Virus record (IMG/VR): IMGVR_UViG_3300037336_000053
Coordinates: 1 to 64,000 of that record
DNA: 64,000 bases
Strand: one strand, 5' to 3'
Origin: a virus
The notes below the pieces were generated by a model. It made no database searches, was not told the DNA's origin, and was given only the letters and a program-made list of their open reading frames with translations. Shown here in pieces: positions 35,104 through 42,626 of this stretch (position 1 is its first letter; each line of letters starts with the position of its first letter). Both the position numbers and the translations under genes were made by a program.

Positions 35104-36181
35104 ACAATGCTGCTCCACTAAAAAATTCTTTGTTTAGTTTAGTAACTTGTTTAGCTAGACTAACTGCAAAGTCATCGTAATTTTCCATGTACTCTACAAT
35201 ACGTGCAATTACTTTGTCTTTGTGATACAAGTAAGCGTCATAGTCTTCAGTCCATTCGCTTGGGTATAAGAATTCTGGAACAGCCATTTCACTGTAGCTT
35301 AGTCTATTCGGCACCATAGGAATAGCATTTACTAATGCACCTTCATACCAACTAATACCTAGTGTTTCTTGTAGGTTAGCACTAAACACAAGTTTAGCTT
35401 CCCCTAGCAAGTTATGATATTCATTCTTTGTAAGCTGTTGCTCTTGACAAACAACAAACTCATATTGTGGCAGGAGCTGTGCCAAGTCTCTAAAAATATC
35501 AACTTGCTTCTCAGGAGCAACACGATGTGGAAACAAGATCAAGTCTCGCTTCTCCATACCTTTATATTGTGTTAAGCTATCTTTAAGATACTCCATAGGC
35601 CATCCTACACGAACAATTTTACCACCGTCGTAGATTTCTTCCCAGTCATCGTCGTACCAAGGATTCTCTACCATCATGCCGCCGTGCAGTAATTCATCAA
35701 AGAACATCCGAACATGGAACTCTGTAGCAAAGAAGTTATTGTCGTACACATGATACATACTCTTCTCAGCATGTCTTACCCAGGGCTTATTGCCAATTAG
35801 CCTACCAAGAAAATCATGAGGATCATAACTACCAGCATGCCATAAGCCACCGATTCTGATATCAACGCCCAAGAGCTCAGCCATGTAACGAAGCTGGATA
35901 ACAGTTGGGTTCCAAGCATCCGTATATAGAAAATAGTCTCCATTCTTTACCTCACCTTTGCAAAACATTTCACCAATGATTTCTAATTGCTTACTCTTAT
36001 AAACATTAGTACCACCAAAATTAAGAAACGCCCCAGGCGTAGTTGCCTGAGGAGTATTTCCGCCGCTAATAACTTTAACATCTTCATTAGTAGCATGCCG
36101 CATTTGCTTAGGCAAATACTCTTTCCACTGTTTAGTGTAGCGGGTATCTACTGCTTCAATGTCTACTATGAAGATTGTCAT
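35084..36181 (-). CDS. Glycosyltransferase, GT-B fold
   Basis: A 365-residue protein whose C-terminal half resembles GT4-type transferases: LILFPHRVAPEKQVDIF (about 217-233), FVVCQEQQLTK, and NLQETLGISWYEGALVNAIP with the acidic nucleotide-sugar-binding EGALVNAIP segment. The N-terminal domain is less typical. It may glucosylate phage DNA, virion proteins or host surface. A nucleotide-sugar gene set lies 6 kb away at 41.9-43.7 kb. Confidence 0.7.
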   Translation of the reverse strand: MTIFIVDIEAVDTRYTKQWKEYLPKQMRHATNEDVKVISGGNTPQATTPGAFLNFGGTNVYKSKQLEIIGEMFCKGEVKNGDYFLYTDAWNPTVIQLRYMAELLGVDIRIGGLWHAGSYDPHDFLGRLIGNKPWVRHAEKSMYHVYDNNFFATEFHVRMFFDELLHGGMMVENPWYDDDWEEIYDGGKIVRVGWPMEYLKDSLTQYKGMEKRDLILFPHRVAPEKQVDIFRDLAQLLPQYEFVVCQEQQLTKNEYHNLLGEAKLVFSANLQETLGISWYEGALVNAIPMVPNRLSYSEMAVPEFLYPSEWTEDYDAYLYHKDKVIARIVEYMENYDDFAVSLAKQVTKLNKEFFSGAALYDTIKG

Positions 36182-36427
36182 TTAGTTACCTCGATTGCTT
36201 TCAAACCTTGGGTTAGGACGGCGTGTGCGACGATTGGGATCGTAGCTTGCGCCTGCACGAGATTTTGCTCGCAGCCAACCTTGGTGTTTGTTGTACGCAA
36301 TCCAAGTTGGTGACTCGTTGCTATACATGTCTTTTTCATCAAAGACTTTTGCTTCAAAGCGACAGTAGTCACGGAATTTATCCAAGTCGTCAAATACCTT
36401 GCGGATAATAGGATTCTCAATTGACAT
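36182..36427 (-). CDS. Small basic hypothetical protein, 81 aa
   Basis: Starts MSIENPIIRKVFDDLDKFRDYCRFE, contains SPTWIAYNKHQGWLRAKSRAG, and ends in an Arg/Asn-rich tail (PNRRTRRPNPRFESNRGN), suggesting nucleic acid binding. AAAGGTAAAAACT precedes the chosen ATG; a longer start would run into the queD-like gene. It directly abuts the glycosyltransferase. Confidence 0.6.
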   Translation of the reverse strand: MSIENPIIRKVFDDLDKFRDYCRFEAKVFDEKDMYSNESPTWIAYNKHQGWLRAKSRAGASYDPNRRTRRPNPRFESNRGN

Positions 36428-36440
36428 AGTTTTTACCTTT

Positions 36441-36920
36441 TTAATTCTTAGGATAAAAGTTTGAACAGCCGTTTTCGCCATCTTCGGCAACATCAATCTC
36501 TACAAATCGGCCGGGATACTTTGTAGAAATTTCTCTGTACAAGTCATCTGCGATCATTTCGCAGCTCTTGTGATTTAGTTGTAGTACAGATGTAGAGCTA
36601 TCTACTTCAGCATACAACCGTTCCATCCAACGTTTAAATTGGATAAACTCAATATCGCGATCGTTATGGAACACTTCGATGCGAACTTTAAAATGGAAAA
36701 TATGGCGATGCGGAACGCCAAGGAATGATACATCATCCCATCCGCCTGTTGCTAGTTTAGGATTAGTGTCTGCACCAGGGTACATATGTACCCCCTCTTT
36801 AGAGAACGTGACCCAGATACTACGATCTGCTTTATTCATTGCGTTTTCTGTTGCCATTTTTGCGTCTTCTTCCTTCATTCTGCGTCCCATATAATTATGA
36901 TACGATTCGTGTTGTGTCAT
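36441..36920 (-). CDS. queD: 6-carboxytetrahydropterin synthase-like protein (QueD/PTPS family)
   Basis: A 159-residue protein. VPHRHIFHFKVRIEVFH (about 75-91) gives the HxH zinc pair and beta strand of the PTPS fold, with an earlier His (GVHMYP), EFIQFKRWM and LNHKSCEMIADDLYREI as the later helix. In QueD this makes 6-carboxytetrahydropterin from the folE product. The usual catalytic Cys just before the HxH is not seen. The first 21 residues resemble the start of the 80-residue gene at 37662; an internal ATG (Met22) is an alternative start. The annotated ATG lies near the predicted transcription start. Confidence 0.72.
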   Translation of the reverse strand: MTQHESYHNYMGRRMKEEDAKMATENAMNKADRSIWVTFSKEGVHMYPGADTNPKLATGGWDDVSFLGVPHRHIFHFKVRIEVFHNDRDIEFIQFKRWMERLYAEVDSSTSVLQLNHKSCEMIADDLYREISTKYPGRFVEIDVAEDGENGCSNFYPKN

Positions 36921-36926
36921 AGTATT

Positions 36927-36955
36927 ATTATACTTTCTTTAGTTAGTGTTGTCAA
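36927..36955 (-). promoter_or_regulatory. Sigma70-type promoter (TTGACA-17-TATAAT)
   Basis: Exact consensus boxes with a 17-base spacer, ending six bases before the queD-like ATG. The -35 box lies inside the last codons of the GIY-YIG endonuclease gene. Confidence 0.8.
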
Positions 36956-37616
36956 GTGTTTTTTTTGAACAGTTGTCAAAATGCCATCTTTTCATAGGAC
37001 TATTGCCACCTGTTTTACCACAGTGCGGGCAAGTTACAGTATCTTGTGCAATACCTTTTAGAGCATCTGAACGTTTTTGATTAGATACAGGATCTTGTGT
37101 TTTACCCTGCTTTGCTTTAGAAATCTTTAGTTTAGTTGCTTCACTATGATGCTTACCTTCCATACCAGATTTTACAGAACCATATCGTTCAATCTTTGTC
37201 TGAATAATCTTTCGTTTAGTTTCTTCGCTTAACACTTTACCTGTATGTGCTTCAGATAGACGCTGTCTGTGTTCTTTTGATTTCGTTTTGCCTTTATGCG
37301 AAGGAGGACGACAGTCTGTGAGTATATTCATAAGTATTCCAGACTCGTCAATACGCCTACCATACTTTGCAATAAGTGTTTCTTCTAAAGTGTAAGCAGA
37401 TTCTTCGTCCATATCTTTCTGTATGATTTCAATAGCAGGTATTAAACCGTTGTCAAGTATACTTTTGATTTTCATATCCTTCATATGATTATCTGTAGAA
37501 CGACCATTCTTTACAGCACGGAGATGATCCAAATGCCTTTTGTTGTCCCACTTACCTTTACCTATATAAAACGGTTCCATTGTTTCTGGGTCTTTATAGC
37601 AATAAACATAATACAT
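36939..37616 (-). CDS. GIY-YIG homing endonuclease with NUMOD repeats
   Basis: A 225-residue protein. MYYVYCYKDPETMEPFYIGKG at the N-terminus carries the GIY and YIG motifs of the nuclease domain, with an R and an E downstream (LEETLIAKYG). Then come repeated DNA-binding NUMOD3-like units (GKTKSKEHRQRLSEAHTGK, GKHHSEATKLKISKAKQG) and a terminal Cys/His finger (CPHCGKTGG...HFDNC). It is a free-standing mobile gene sitting between two genes with related N-termini. A CTAAATAA late-type motif lies 5 bases upstream of the ATG. Confidence 0.88.
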   Translation of the reverse strand: MYYVYCYKDPETMEPFYIGKGKWDNKRHLDHLRAVKNGRSTDNHMKDMKIKSILDNGLIPAIEIIQKDMDEESAYTLEETLIAKYGRRIDESGILMNILTDCRPPSHKGKTKSKEHRQRLSEAHTGKVLSEETKRKIIQTKIERYGSVKSGMEGKHHSEATKLKISKAKQGKTQDPVSNQKRSDALKGIAQDTVTCPHCGKTGGNSPMKRWHFDNCSKKTLDNTN

Positions 37617-37620
37617 ATGT

Positions 37621-37628
37621 TTATTTAG
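37621..37628 (-). promoter_or_regulatory. Late-type motif CTAAATAA before GIY-YIG gene
   Basis: This exact octamer also precedes the HNH gene and lies in the spacers of the folE and dsbA promoters. It is very close to the start codon, so the transcript leader would be minimal. Confidence 0.4.
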
Positions 37629-37661
37629 CAAAACTTACCCTTATTATTCTAAAACTGACTC

Positions 37662-37904
37662 TTATAATCCTAAACCTGCAAGGAATGCTCGTAGCTTCTT
37701 ACCTGTATCGTGTTCGTCGCCTTCACGATAACCATCTTCCATATAACGAAGAAACTCTTGATGCGTCATACCTGTGTCCTGCACTTTCTTGCCGTCGTAT
37801 TCTTTGCGGAATGTAACCCAAATACTTTTAGTAGGTTCTGTCATAGTTCTTTCTTCTCTTATTTTGCGTAGTATGTAGTTGTGATAGTTTTCTTGCTCAT
37901 ACAT
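37662..37904 (-). CDS. Small protein sharing its N-terminus with the QueD-like protein
   Basis: An 80-residue protein. Residues 5-38 match the QueD-like start in pattern: ExYHNYxxRxxxEE followed by KSIWVTFRKEYDG versus RSIWVTFSKEG. The rest diverges (FLRYMEDGYREGDEHDTGKK) and lacks zinc ligands, so it is not a QueD. The differences in the YHNY codons are third-position changes, which argues that this leader is translated. Met21 is an alternative start. Function unknown. Confidence 0.6.
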   Translation of the reverse strand: MYEQENYHNYILRKIREERTMTEPTKSIWVTFRKEYDGKKVQDTGMTHQEFLRYMEDGYREGDEHDTGKKLRAFLAGLGL

Positions 37905-37906
37905 TA

Positions 37907-37935
37907 ATTATACGCTCACTTTAACACTTTGTCAA
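37907..37935 (-). promoter_or_regulatory. Sigma70-type promoter (TTGACA-17-TATAAT)
   Basis: Exact consensus with 17-base spacer. The first ATG of the following gene lies only two bases after the -10 box, upstream of the expected start of transcription, which creates doubt about that start codon. Confidence 0.8.
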
Positions 37936-38437
37936 GGCCATATTCGCGCCAGTCAGTAAATTTATCACGGTCCATCAAATTATGCAGGTTATGGCACCAA
38001 ACGCCCGGATTAGTTGCACGAAACCCTTTGTCGTCAATCTTGACCATTGTGTTGTAGTTCCATTGTTTAACGTAAGGAACAACTACACGAAGCTGCGGAA
38101 TAAAATAATTGTTCTCAATCAGCCCGCCGTCCATAAACCATTCTAAGTTAATAGTGCTCGGAATATCTAGACTACAAAAGATACCTTCATCTAAAAACAG
38201 TTGAATTAATTTATCCCATGCTTCAAAGTCTTCCGCCGCAACAGGATTGTAACTGTGATTAGCACCAAAAAAGATATGCTCGCATTGTTCTTCTTTGTAG
38301 TACTTCATAACTTCATTGTAGTCTTGAATACCAGTAACAAACAATGTCTTCATTCCAAATGCAGGAGTCTTTTCAACTTCTACACCTGTAAAGAATGTAA
38401 TACTGTCTGCTGTGCCTGTGTCGTAATCACGTTTCAT
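37916..38437 (-). CDS. Hypothetical protein, 173 aa
   Basis: A soluble alpha/beta protein (ITFFTGVEVEKTPAFGMKTLF, CEHIFFGANHSYNP, CSLDIPSTINLEWF) that alternates strands and helices and could be a small barrel. The chosen ATG overlaps nothing; a TTG upstream is the alternative. It lies in the operon behind the DpdA-like and nuclease genes, so a part in deazaguanine DNA modification is possible but unproven. Confidence 0.6.
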   Translation of the reverse strand: MKRDYDTGTADSITFFTGVEVEKTPAFGMKTLFVTGIQDYNEVMKYYKEEQCEHIFFGANHSYNPVAAEDFEAWDKLIQLFLDEGIFCSLDIPSTINLEWFMDGGLIENNYFIPQLRVVVPYVKQWNYNTMVKIDDKGFRATNPGVWCHNLHNLMDRDKFTDWREYGLDKVLK

Positions 38438-38438
38438 A

Positions 38439-39029
38439 TTACGCTCTGAACTCAAAAAGTCGGTTGCTTGTATTAGTTGAAAGTTTTTTTATATGTTTCA
38501 TTGCTCCTTCGGTAATACGATATTGGTATTGTCCACTGGTTTGCCTCTCAAAATAGCCCAAATGATTGTTGTAACGAATGTATTTAGGCATATTCTTTGG
38601 ATTGCTAGATTTAAGCATAGATTGTCCGTACTCCCATGCTTCTTTAAGTTTAGATTGTATTTCGTTACATGTAAAATCATAAACTTTTGCTTCAGTAACT
38701 ACGTTGTCACCAGTAAGTATATTTTCATCATATTCAACACGGTATTGCCGTTGAATCTTATTTCTAATATTACTATATTCCCAAGAAGTATTTATAATAT
38801 CTACAGGTAGCATAGCACCTACTGTATGACCGCTTGTGCTACTTCTCAAACGGCTTTTAATTTCTAGTCCATACTTGGGAAGATCTATACCTTTTCCTCG
38901 ATTAACTTTGTAACCTTTATCTTCAAGATCGTTTTCAATCCATCTTCCAATATTACCATTATACTGTTTCATTGGAATAACTGTTCCGGGTTTTATTGCA
39001 CTATTAAGTGATATTACTTTTATCATCAT
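38439..39029 (-). CDS. PD-(D/E)XK nuclease-like protein
   Basis: A 196-residue protein with GRWIENDLEDKGYKVNRGKG then IDLPKYGLEIKSRLRSS (about residues 48-64), which fits the D...ExK active site of restriction-type and MutH-like nucleases, preceded by a conserved-looking Glu in the first helix. It may be a phage endonuclease acting on unmodified DNA, interesting beside a DNA-modification gene. Its ATG is coupled to the preceding DUF465-like gene. Confidence 0.55.
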   Translation of the reverse strand: MMIKVISLNSAIKPGTVIPMKQYNGNIGRWIENDLEDKGYKVNRGKGIDLPKYGLEIKSRLRSSTSGHTVGAMLPVDIINTSWEYSNIRNKIQRQYRVEYDENILTGDNVVTEAKVYDFTCNEIQSKLKEAWEYGQSMLKSSNPKNMPKYIRYNNHLGYFERQTSGQYQYRITEGAMKHIKKLSTNTSNRLFEFRA

Positions 39030-39235
39030 TCTAAACCTTTTTGTATCAAATATGCATTAATACAATGCATCTCATCTTTAAGCCAAAGTTTCATAGTTTT
39101 CATTCTACGAATTTCGTCTTGTTTTGTAACATCAGTATAACTTGCTTCTATTTCGTTGTCAAGTTCTCTATGCCTAATTTTTAGTTCTTCGTAATGCTGC
39201 TTGAGTCTATCTTCGTCATTTTCATAATTGTCCAT
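39026..39235 (-). CDS. Small coiled-coil protein, DUF465-like
   Basis: A 69-residue all-helical protein with DRLKQHYEELKIRHRELDNEI and a second helix IRRMKTMKLWLKDEM. The LKxHxxL...I and KxxKLxLKDE pattern matches the DUF465/YdcH helical-hairpin family of unknown role. It overlaps both neighbours by a few bases. Confidence 0.6.
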   Translation of the reverse strand: MDNYENDEDRLKQHYEELKIRHRELDNEIEASYTDVTKQDEIRRMKTMKLWLKDEMHCINAYLIQKGLE

Positions 39236-40781
39236 TTTCCAAGTCCTCTAACAAGTGTGTTTGATCTTCAGTAAAACAACCATCTTCTAGTTCTTCTACT
39301 TCTGGTTCAACAACATCAAACAATGCTCCAAAGTAAGTACTAGAGTTTACAGTCTTTTTACCAATGGCTCCGCGAGTGCCCGGAATTGACATCCAAAACT
39401 TAGAGTTATTGTCAATTAAGGCGTTTGCTTCTTCTCTTGTAGTTGCTGCAAATATTGTTTCAACAACGTCTCTAAAAAAGACCCTGTCAAATTGCTCTTG
39501 TACAAGCATTCTCGGTACAACTCCAGCATCGTATTGTCTATTGGCTTCTTGAACTGCATTGATGTGACTCCAAACATTATGACCCATTTGAATGGCATAT
39601 GAAAAACTATCCCAAGATGTTCTTCCTTCTTTGCCAATCTTATTTAAGTCGCCCGGCTTGTAAATGCATACATCACTGACTTTCATTTCTGCTGTAATAG
39701 GACTATCTTCAAAGTTTTTAAAGATGCCATCTTGCAATACTGCTTGTTTAAAAGTTCTAGTATCGATTGAATACTTCTTATCATCAATGCTAGGCACCAT
39801 TCGGTAAGTCCACTTACCTCTATCAGGAGTTTCATTTTGAACGTAGATCTGTCCATTAGCTGTTGCTAAGAACGGACTTGCACAGTCAAATGTAAGCATC
39901 ATAGTGGGGTTATAGTACTTGCGTATAGCCCGCTGTACGTCCGTAAGCAAACATGCCCACTCTAGCTTGCTTGTGCCTAGAAAGTGCATTACATCGTGTA
40001 TACCGCTTTGTAACAAGCCATCAAAGTGCATAGAAACAATGCGTTTAAGAACCAAGTGTACGTCACACATGTTTTGACCGCCCATCGACCACCCATTAAA
40101 GTGATTGTCCGGATACTTGGCTGGATCGCAATAGTCTTTCATTTGCTCGTACCAGTCATCTGCATCTGCATGATTCTCACCTTGTAGTACGTTTAAGAAC
40201 TTACAAGCACCAGTGCGGTGTTTCATCCAGTAGTCGTTATTAATACGTGTTGCTTTAACTGCTTCGTTGTATGTGCTAATGCCAGTAGCTTTTGCACCTT
40301 CAGGGCTACGAGCAACCCAAGCCGGGATATCAAGTACCATGCCATAGTCCATGTAAGCGTCCATCCAACGCAATACACCGTCTCGTTTCTTTTGAGCTTT
40401 AGGACAATTAGGATCTTTCCAATCACCTTCCCAAACACCCTTACCAATCTGGAATCCACCTGAATCGCCCAGCAACCAAGTGTTTTCACGGTCCCTATTA
40501 CGTACCATATCTTCTTTAGCTACAAACTTAGTCGTATCTAAATCAGCATGTCCTGCAGAGTAAAGCGTCCACTTGTATGTGAACGCTCCTTCTTGTGCGT
40601 TTAGATAGTTAAGACTTTCTATACCGTTAGCAAAATTAGCAGGGATACGGTCATCAGGAACATACGGACCTTTAACAGGATCAGGATGACGTTGTTTGCC
40701 TACATAAGTCGCATAGAAGCCACTAAGTGCAGGTAAGAAATGTGCGTAATCGTTTTGTGTCGCAGTTAAGTCTTTATTCAT
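39222..40781 (-). CDS. dpdA: DpdA-like DNA/tRNA-guanine transglycosylase
   Basis: A 519-residue TGT-superfamily protein. LLGDSGGFQIGKG (about 103-115) matches the base-binding SDSGGFQ motif, YGMVLDIPAW follows, FLGTSKLEWACLLTDVQ resembles the GIGTP...V block, and MLTFDCASPF carries the Asp expected as nucleophile. Phage DpdA proteins exchange guanine in DNA for preQ0 or derivatives, using the FolE/QueD/QueE products made nearby. It is longer than tRNA TGT (about 380). I chose the ATG just after the upstream stop; an earlier ATG would overlap that gene by 46 bases. Confidence 0.72.
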   Translation of the reverse strand: MNKDLTATQNDYAHFLPALSGFYATYVGKQRHPDPVKGPYVPDDRIPANFANGIESLNYLNAQEGAFTYKWTLYSAGHADLDTTKFVAKEDMVRNRDRENTWLLGDSGGFQIGKGVWEGDWKDPNCPKAQKKRDGVLRWMDAYMDYGMVLDIPAWVARSPEGAKATGISTYNEAVKATRINNDYWMKHRTGACKFLNVLQGENHADADDWYEQMKDYCDPAKYPDNHFNGWSMGGQNMCDVHLVLKRIVSMHFDGLLQSGIHDVMHFLGTSKLEWACLLTDVQRAIRKYYNPTMMLTFDCASPFLATANGQIYVQNETPDRGKWTYRMVPSIDDKKYSIDTRTFKQAVLQDGIFKNFEDSPITAEMKVSDVCIYKPGDLNKIGKEGRTSWDSFSYAIQMGHNVWSHINAVQEANRQYDAGVVPRMLVQEQFDRVFFRDVVETIFAATTREEANALIDNNSKFWMSIPGTRGAIGKKTVNSSTYFGALFDVVEPEVEELEDGCFTEDQTHLLEDLENGQL

Positions 40782-40783
40782 TT

Positions 40784-41125
40784 TTAAACAATGTTCCTTA
40801 TTATTACTATGGAACTTATAGCAATCCATAGGGTATTGAATGCAACTAGCGTTGGCAATAGTTTTCTTTCGCTAGCCCAAATCAACATTACTGATGTTAG
40901 TAGTGTTACAAAATGTAACTGCCATATCTCTAAATTGAACACTAGACTCGGAATAATCACTAATGTTTTTGCTAACCAGGATACTGCTTCAACAATATTG
41001 TAACTTGACCAGTATCCTGGTTTAAACCAGTAACTGTAACATTCTTTAATATTTTTCCAACCTACACGGTGATAAGTTGTAAGCGTTATAGCTAAAAATG
41101 TTACAATTATTAAAAGTTCTAGCAT
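40784..41125 (-). CDS. Membrane protein, 113 aa
   Basis: About four hydrophobic segments (LLIIVTFLAITLTT at the N-terminus, then NIVEAVSWLAKTLVIIPSL, LHFVTLLTSVMLIWA and LVAFNTLWIAISSIVII). No signal peptide cleavage site or family motif is recognised. The ATG overlaps the sliding-clamp stop (TAATG). A holin-like or membrane-anchor role is possible, but nothing proves it. Confidence 0.62.
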   Translation of the reverse strand: MLELLIIVTFLAITLTTYHRVGWKNIKECYSYWFKPGYWSSYNIVEAVSWLAKTLVIIPSLVFNLEIWQLHFVTLLTSVMLIWASERKLLPTLVAFNTLWIAISSIVIIRNIV

Positions 41126-41868
41126 TATTTGCTCTGCGCTGGAAGGATGTAGTTGTATTTTGCCATACCTGAATCAACACTAATCATCATAGCACCCTGA
41201 TCACTAATGCTCATAGTAGTAGTACCGCTTAGATTTAAAATACTTTGAACAGCGGCAACTGGCCAACTCCAAGTGTGCGACAGTTTACCTTTTATTGCAT
41301 TTTGAAATACAAACTCACCTGCGTGTGTGCTTGCATCGCCAAAGCTAAACACCAAGTCAGTTGCACTGCCTGTTGCAGTAGTCTTAACATTAAATGTAGG
41401 TTCCTCACTATGAGCAGCACTCTGTAACTTCATACGTCCAATTGCTGCTACGCTAGGCTGAAATTCAACTTGCCATGTTGCACCTTTAAATGTAACCGTC
41501 TTAAGTTTTTCGTCAATGATTGCTCGGTTCATAAAGCGATAATCATTTTCAAAGTCACCAGTTGAGTTTTCAAAGTGAATATGTGTAGGAATAGTTTCGC
41601 CATTGCGTACTGCTTTGACTACTTCAATCTTTGCATCTTTTTGATACTCGGGATTTTTTAAGTGTAGTGCAAGTTTGTCCAAATTGGGCATACCAAATAT
41701 ACCATCAAATTCTGTTACTGGTGTATGTGCCGTTGCAGTCATAATAACTGAACGATCATCTGCCATACTTTCAACGACTGTGCTAGTAGTATCAGCAGTT
41801 ACTTTAACTAATGATAAAGACCCTAGTGCGTGTGTATGTGCTACTACGTCTTGTAAAATATCTTTCAT
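41125..41868 (-). CDS. 45: Sliding clamp, T4 gp45-like
   Basis: A 247-residue protein that I recognise as a gp45-type processivity clamp of marine T4-like phages. It has two similar beta-alpha units, an acidic N-terminal half, and the C-terminal MMISVDSGMAKYNYILPAQ typical of clamp ends. It encircles DNA, tethers the gene 43 polymerase and in T4 also activates late transcription. An exact sigma70 promoter lies just upstream, and its start is coupled to the epimerase stop. Motif-level evidence is thinner than for the polymerase. Confidence 0.75.
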   Translation of the reverse strand: MKDILQDVVAHTHALGSLSLVKVTADTTSTVVESMADDRSVIMTATAHTPVTEFDGIFGMPNLDKLALHLKNPEYQKDAKIEVVKAVRNGETIPTHIHFENSTGDFENDYRFMNRAIIDEKLKTVTFKGATWQVEFQPSVAAIGRMKLQSAAHSEEPTFNVKTTATGSATDLVFSFGDASTHAGEFVFQNAIKGKLSHTWSWPVAAVQSILNLSGTTTMSISDQGAMMISVDSGMAKYNYILPAQSK

Positions 41869-42626
41869 GCGATTTCTCCTGTGTTAAGTTTTATTATAGT
41901 GCCTAATTCTTTGTTTGTCAAGAACTCTTTTATCATATATTTAGGTTTATATCCTAAGGCTTTCATTTTTTCTAAATTTGCACATGTAAATGTTCTTTCA
42001 TGTAGAGTATTTAGGCGGATAGGCAAGCCAGGAGCCAAGTCCTGAACTCTAATTGGATCACCTGAACCAATATCTATTATACCATTAACGTGCGTCTTTT
42101 TAATCAGTATTTCAATTGCATCGCAAATATCGTTAATGTGTACAAAATCTCTGTGGTGTTGAGTTACGTATTCTAATGTACCATTAAATAGTTTATCAAA
42201 GAACATGTTCTTTCTAGGTAAGTCGGAATACACAGTGTGGAATCGCATACCTAAAGTATCAGTATACCGTGTTGCTAATTTTTCCAGTATGTACTTAGAT
42301 GCCGCATAAGGGTTCAAATCGGGCTCGTACGCACTGCTTGAGCTTGCATACAATATGCGAGCGTTACTATAGCGTTCAAACAGTCTACGGCTTGCTTCTA
42401 CATTGTTTAACCAATAAGCACCCGGGTCATTTAGGCTTTCACGAACACCGCTTTTTCCTGCTAGATGTATTACAAGATCGACATGATTCGGAAAGTCACA
42501 AGTAAGCAAGTTGGTACCTGCTTGCAAGTCTATACAGTGTATAACTTCTACATCATTGTTATTTGTTAATCGTGCAAGTAATGCAGTACCTATAAAGCCC
42601 CTGTGACCCGTTAGCAAAATTTTCAT
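41865..42626 (-). CDS. NAD-dependent epimerase/dehydratase (extended SDR)
   Basis: A 253-residue Rossmann protein with GHRGFIGTALL (residues 7-17, NAD-binding GxxGxxG), DLVIHLAGKSG, YASSSSAYEP and the catalytic YAASK (about 107-111). The last 100 residues form the sugar-nucleotide-binding part. It probably converts a nucleotide sugar and is coupled by ATGA to both the HAD phosphatase-like gene and the clamp. The substrate is not determinable. Confidence 0.82.
   Translation of the reverse strand: MKILLTGHRGFIGTALLARLTNNNDVEVIHCIDLQAGTNLLTCDFPNHVDLVIHLAGKSGVRESLNDPGAYWLNNVEASRRLFERYSNARILYASSSSAYEPDLNPYAASKYILEKLATRYTDTLGMRFHTVYSDLPRKNMFFDKLFNGTLEYVTQHHRDFVHINDICDAIEILIKKTHVNGIIDIGSGDPIRVQDLAPGLPIRLNTLHERTFTCANLEKMKALGYKPKYMIKEFLTNKELGTIIKLNTGEIA
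41893..41921 (-). promoter_or_regulatory. Sigma70-type promoter (TTGACA-17-TATAAT)
   Basis: Exact consensus with 17-base spacer, lying inside the last codons of the epimerase gene and 25 bases before the clamp ATG, so the clamp can be transcribed early without the sugar genes. Confidence 0.8.
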
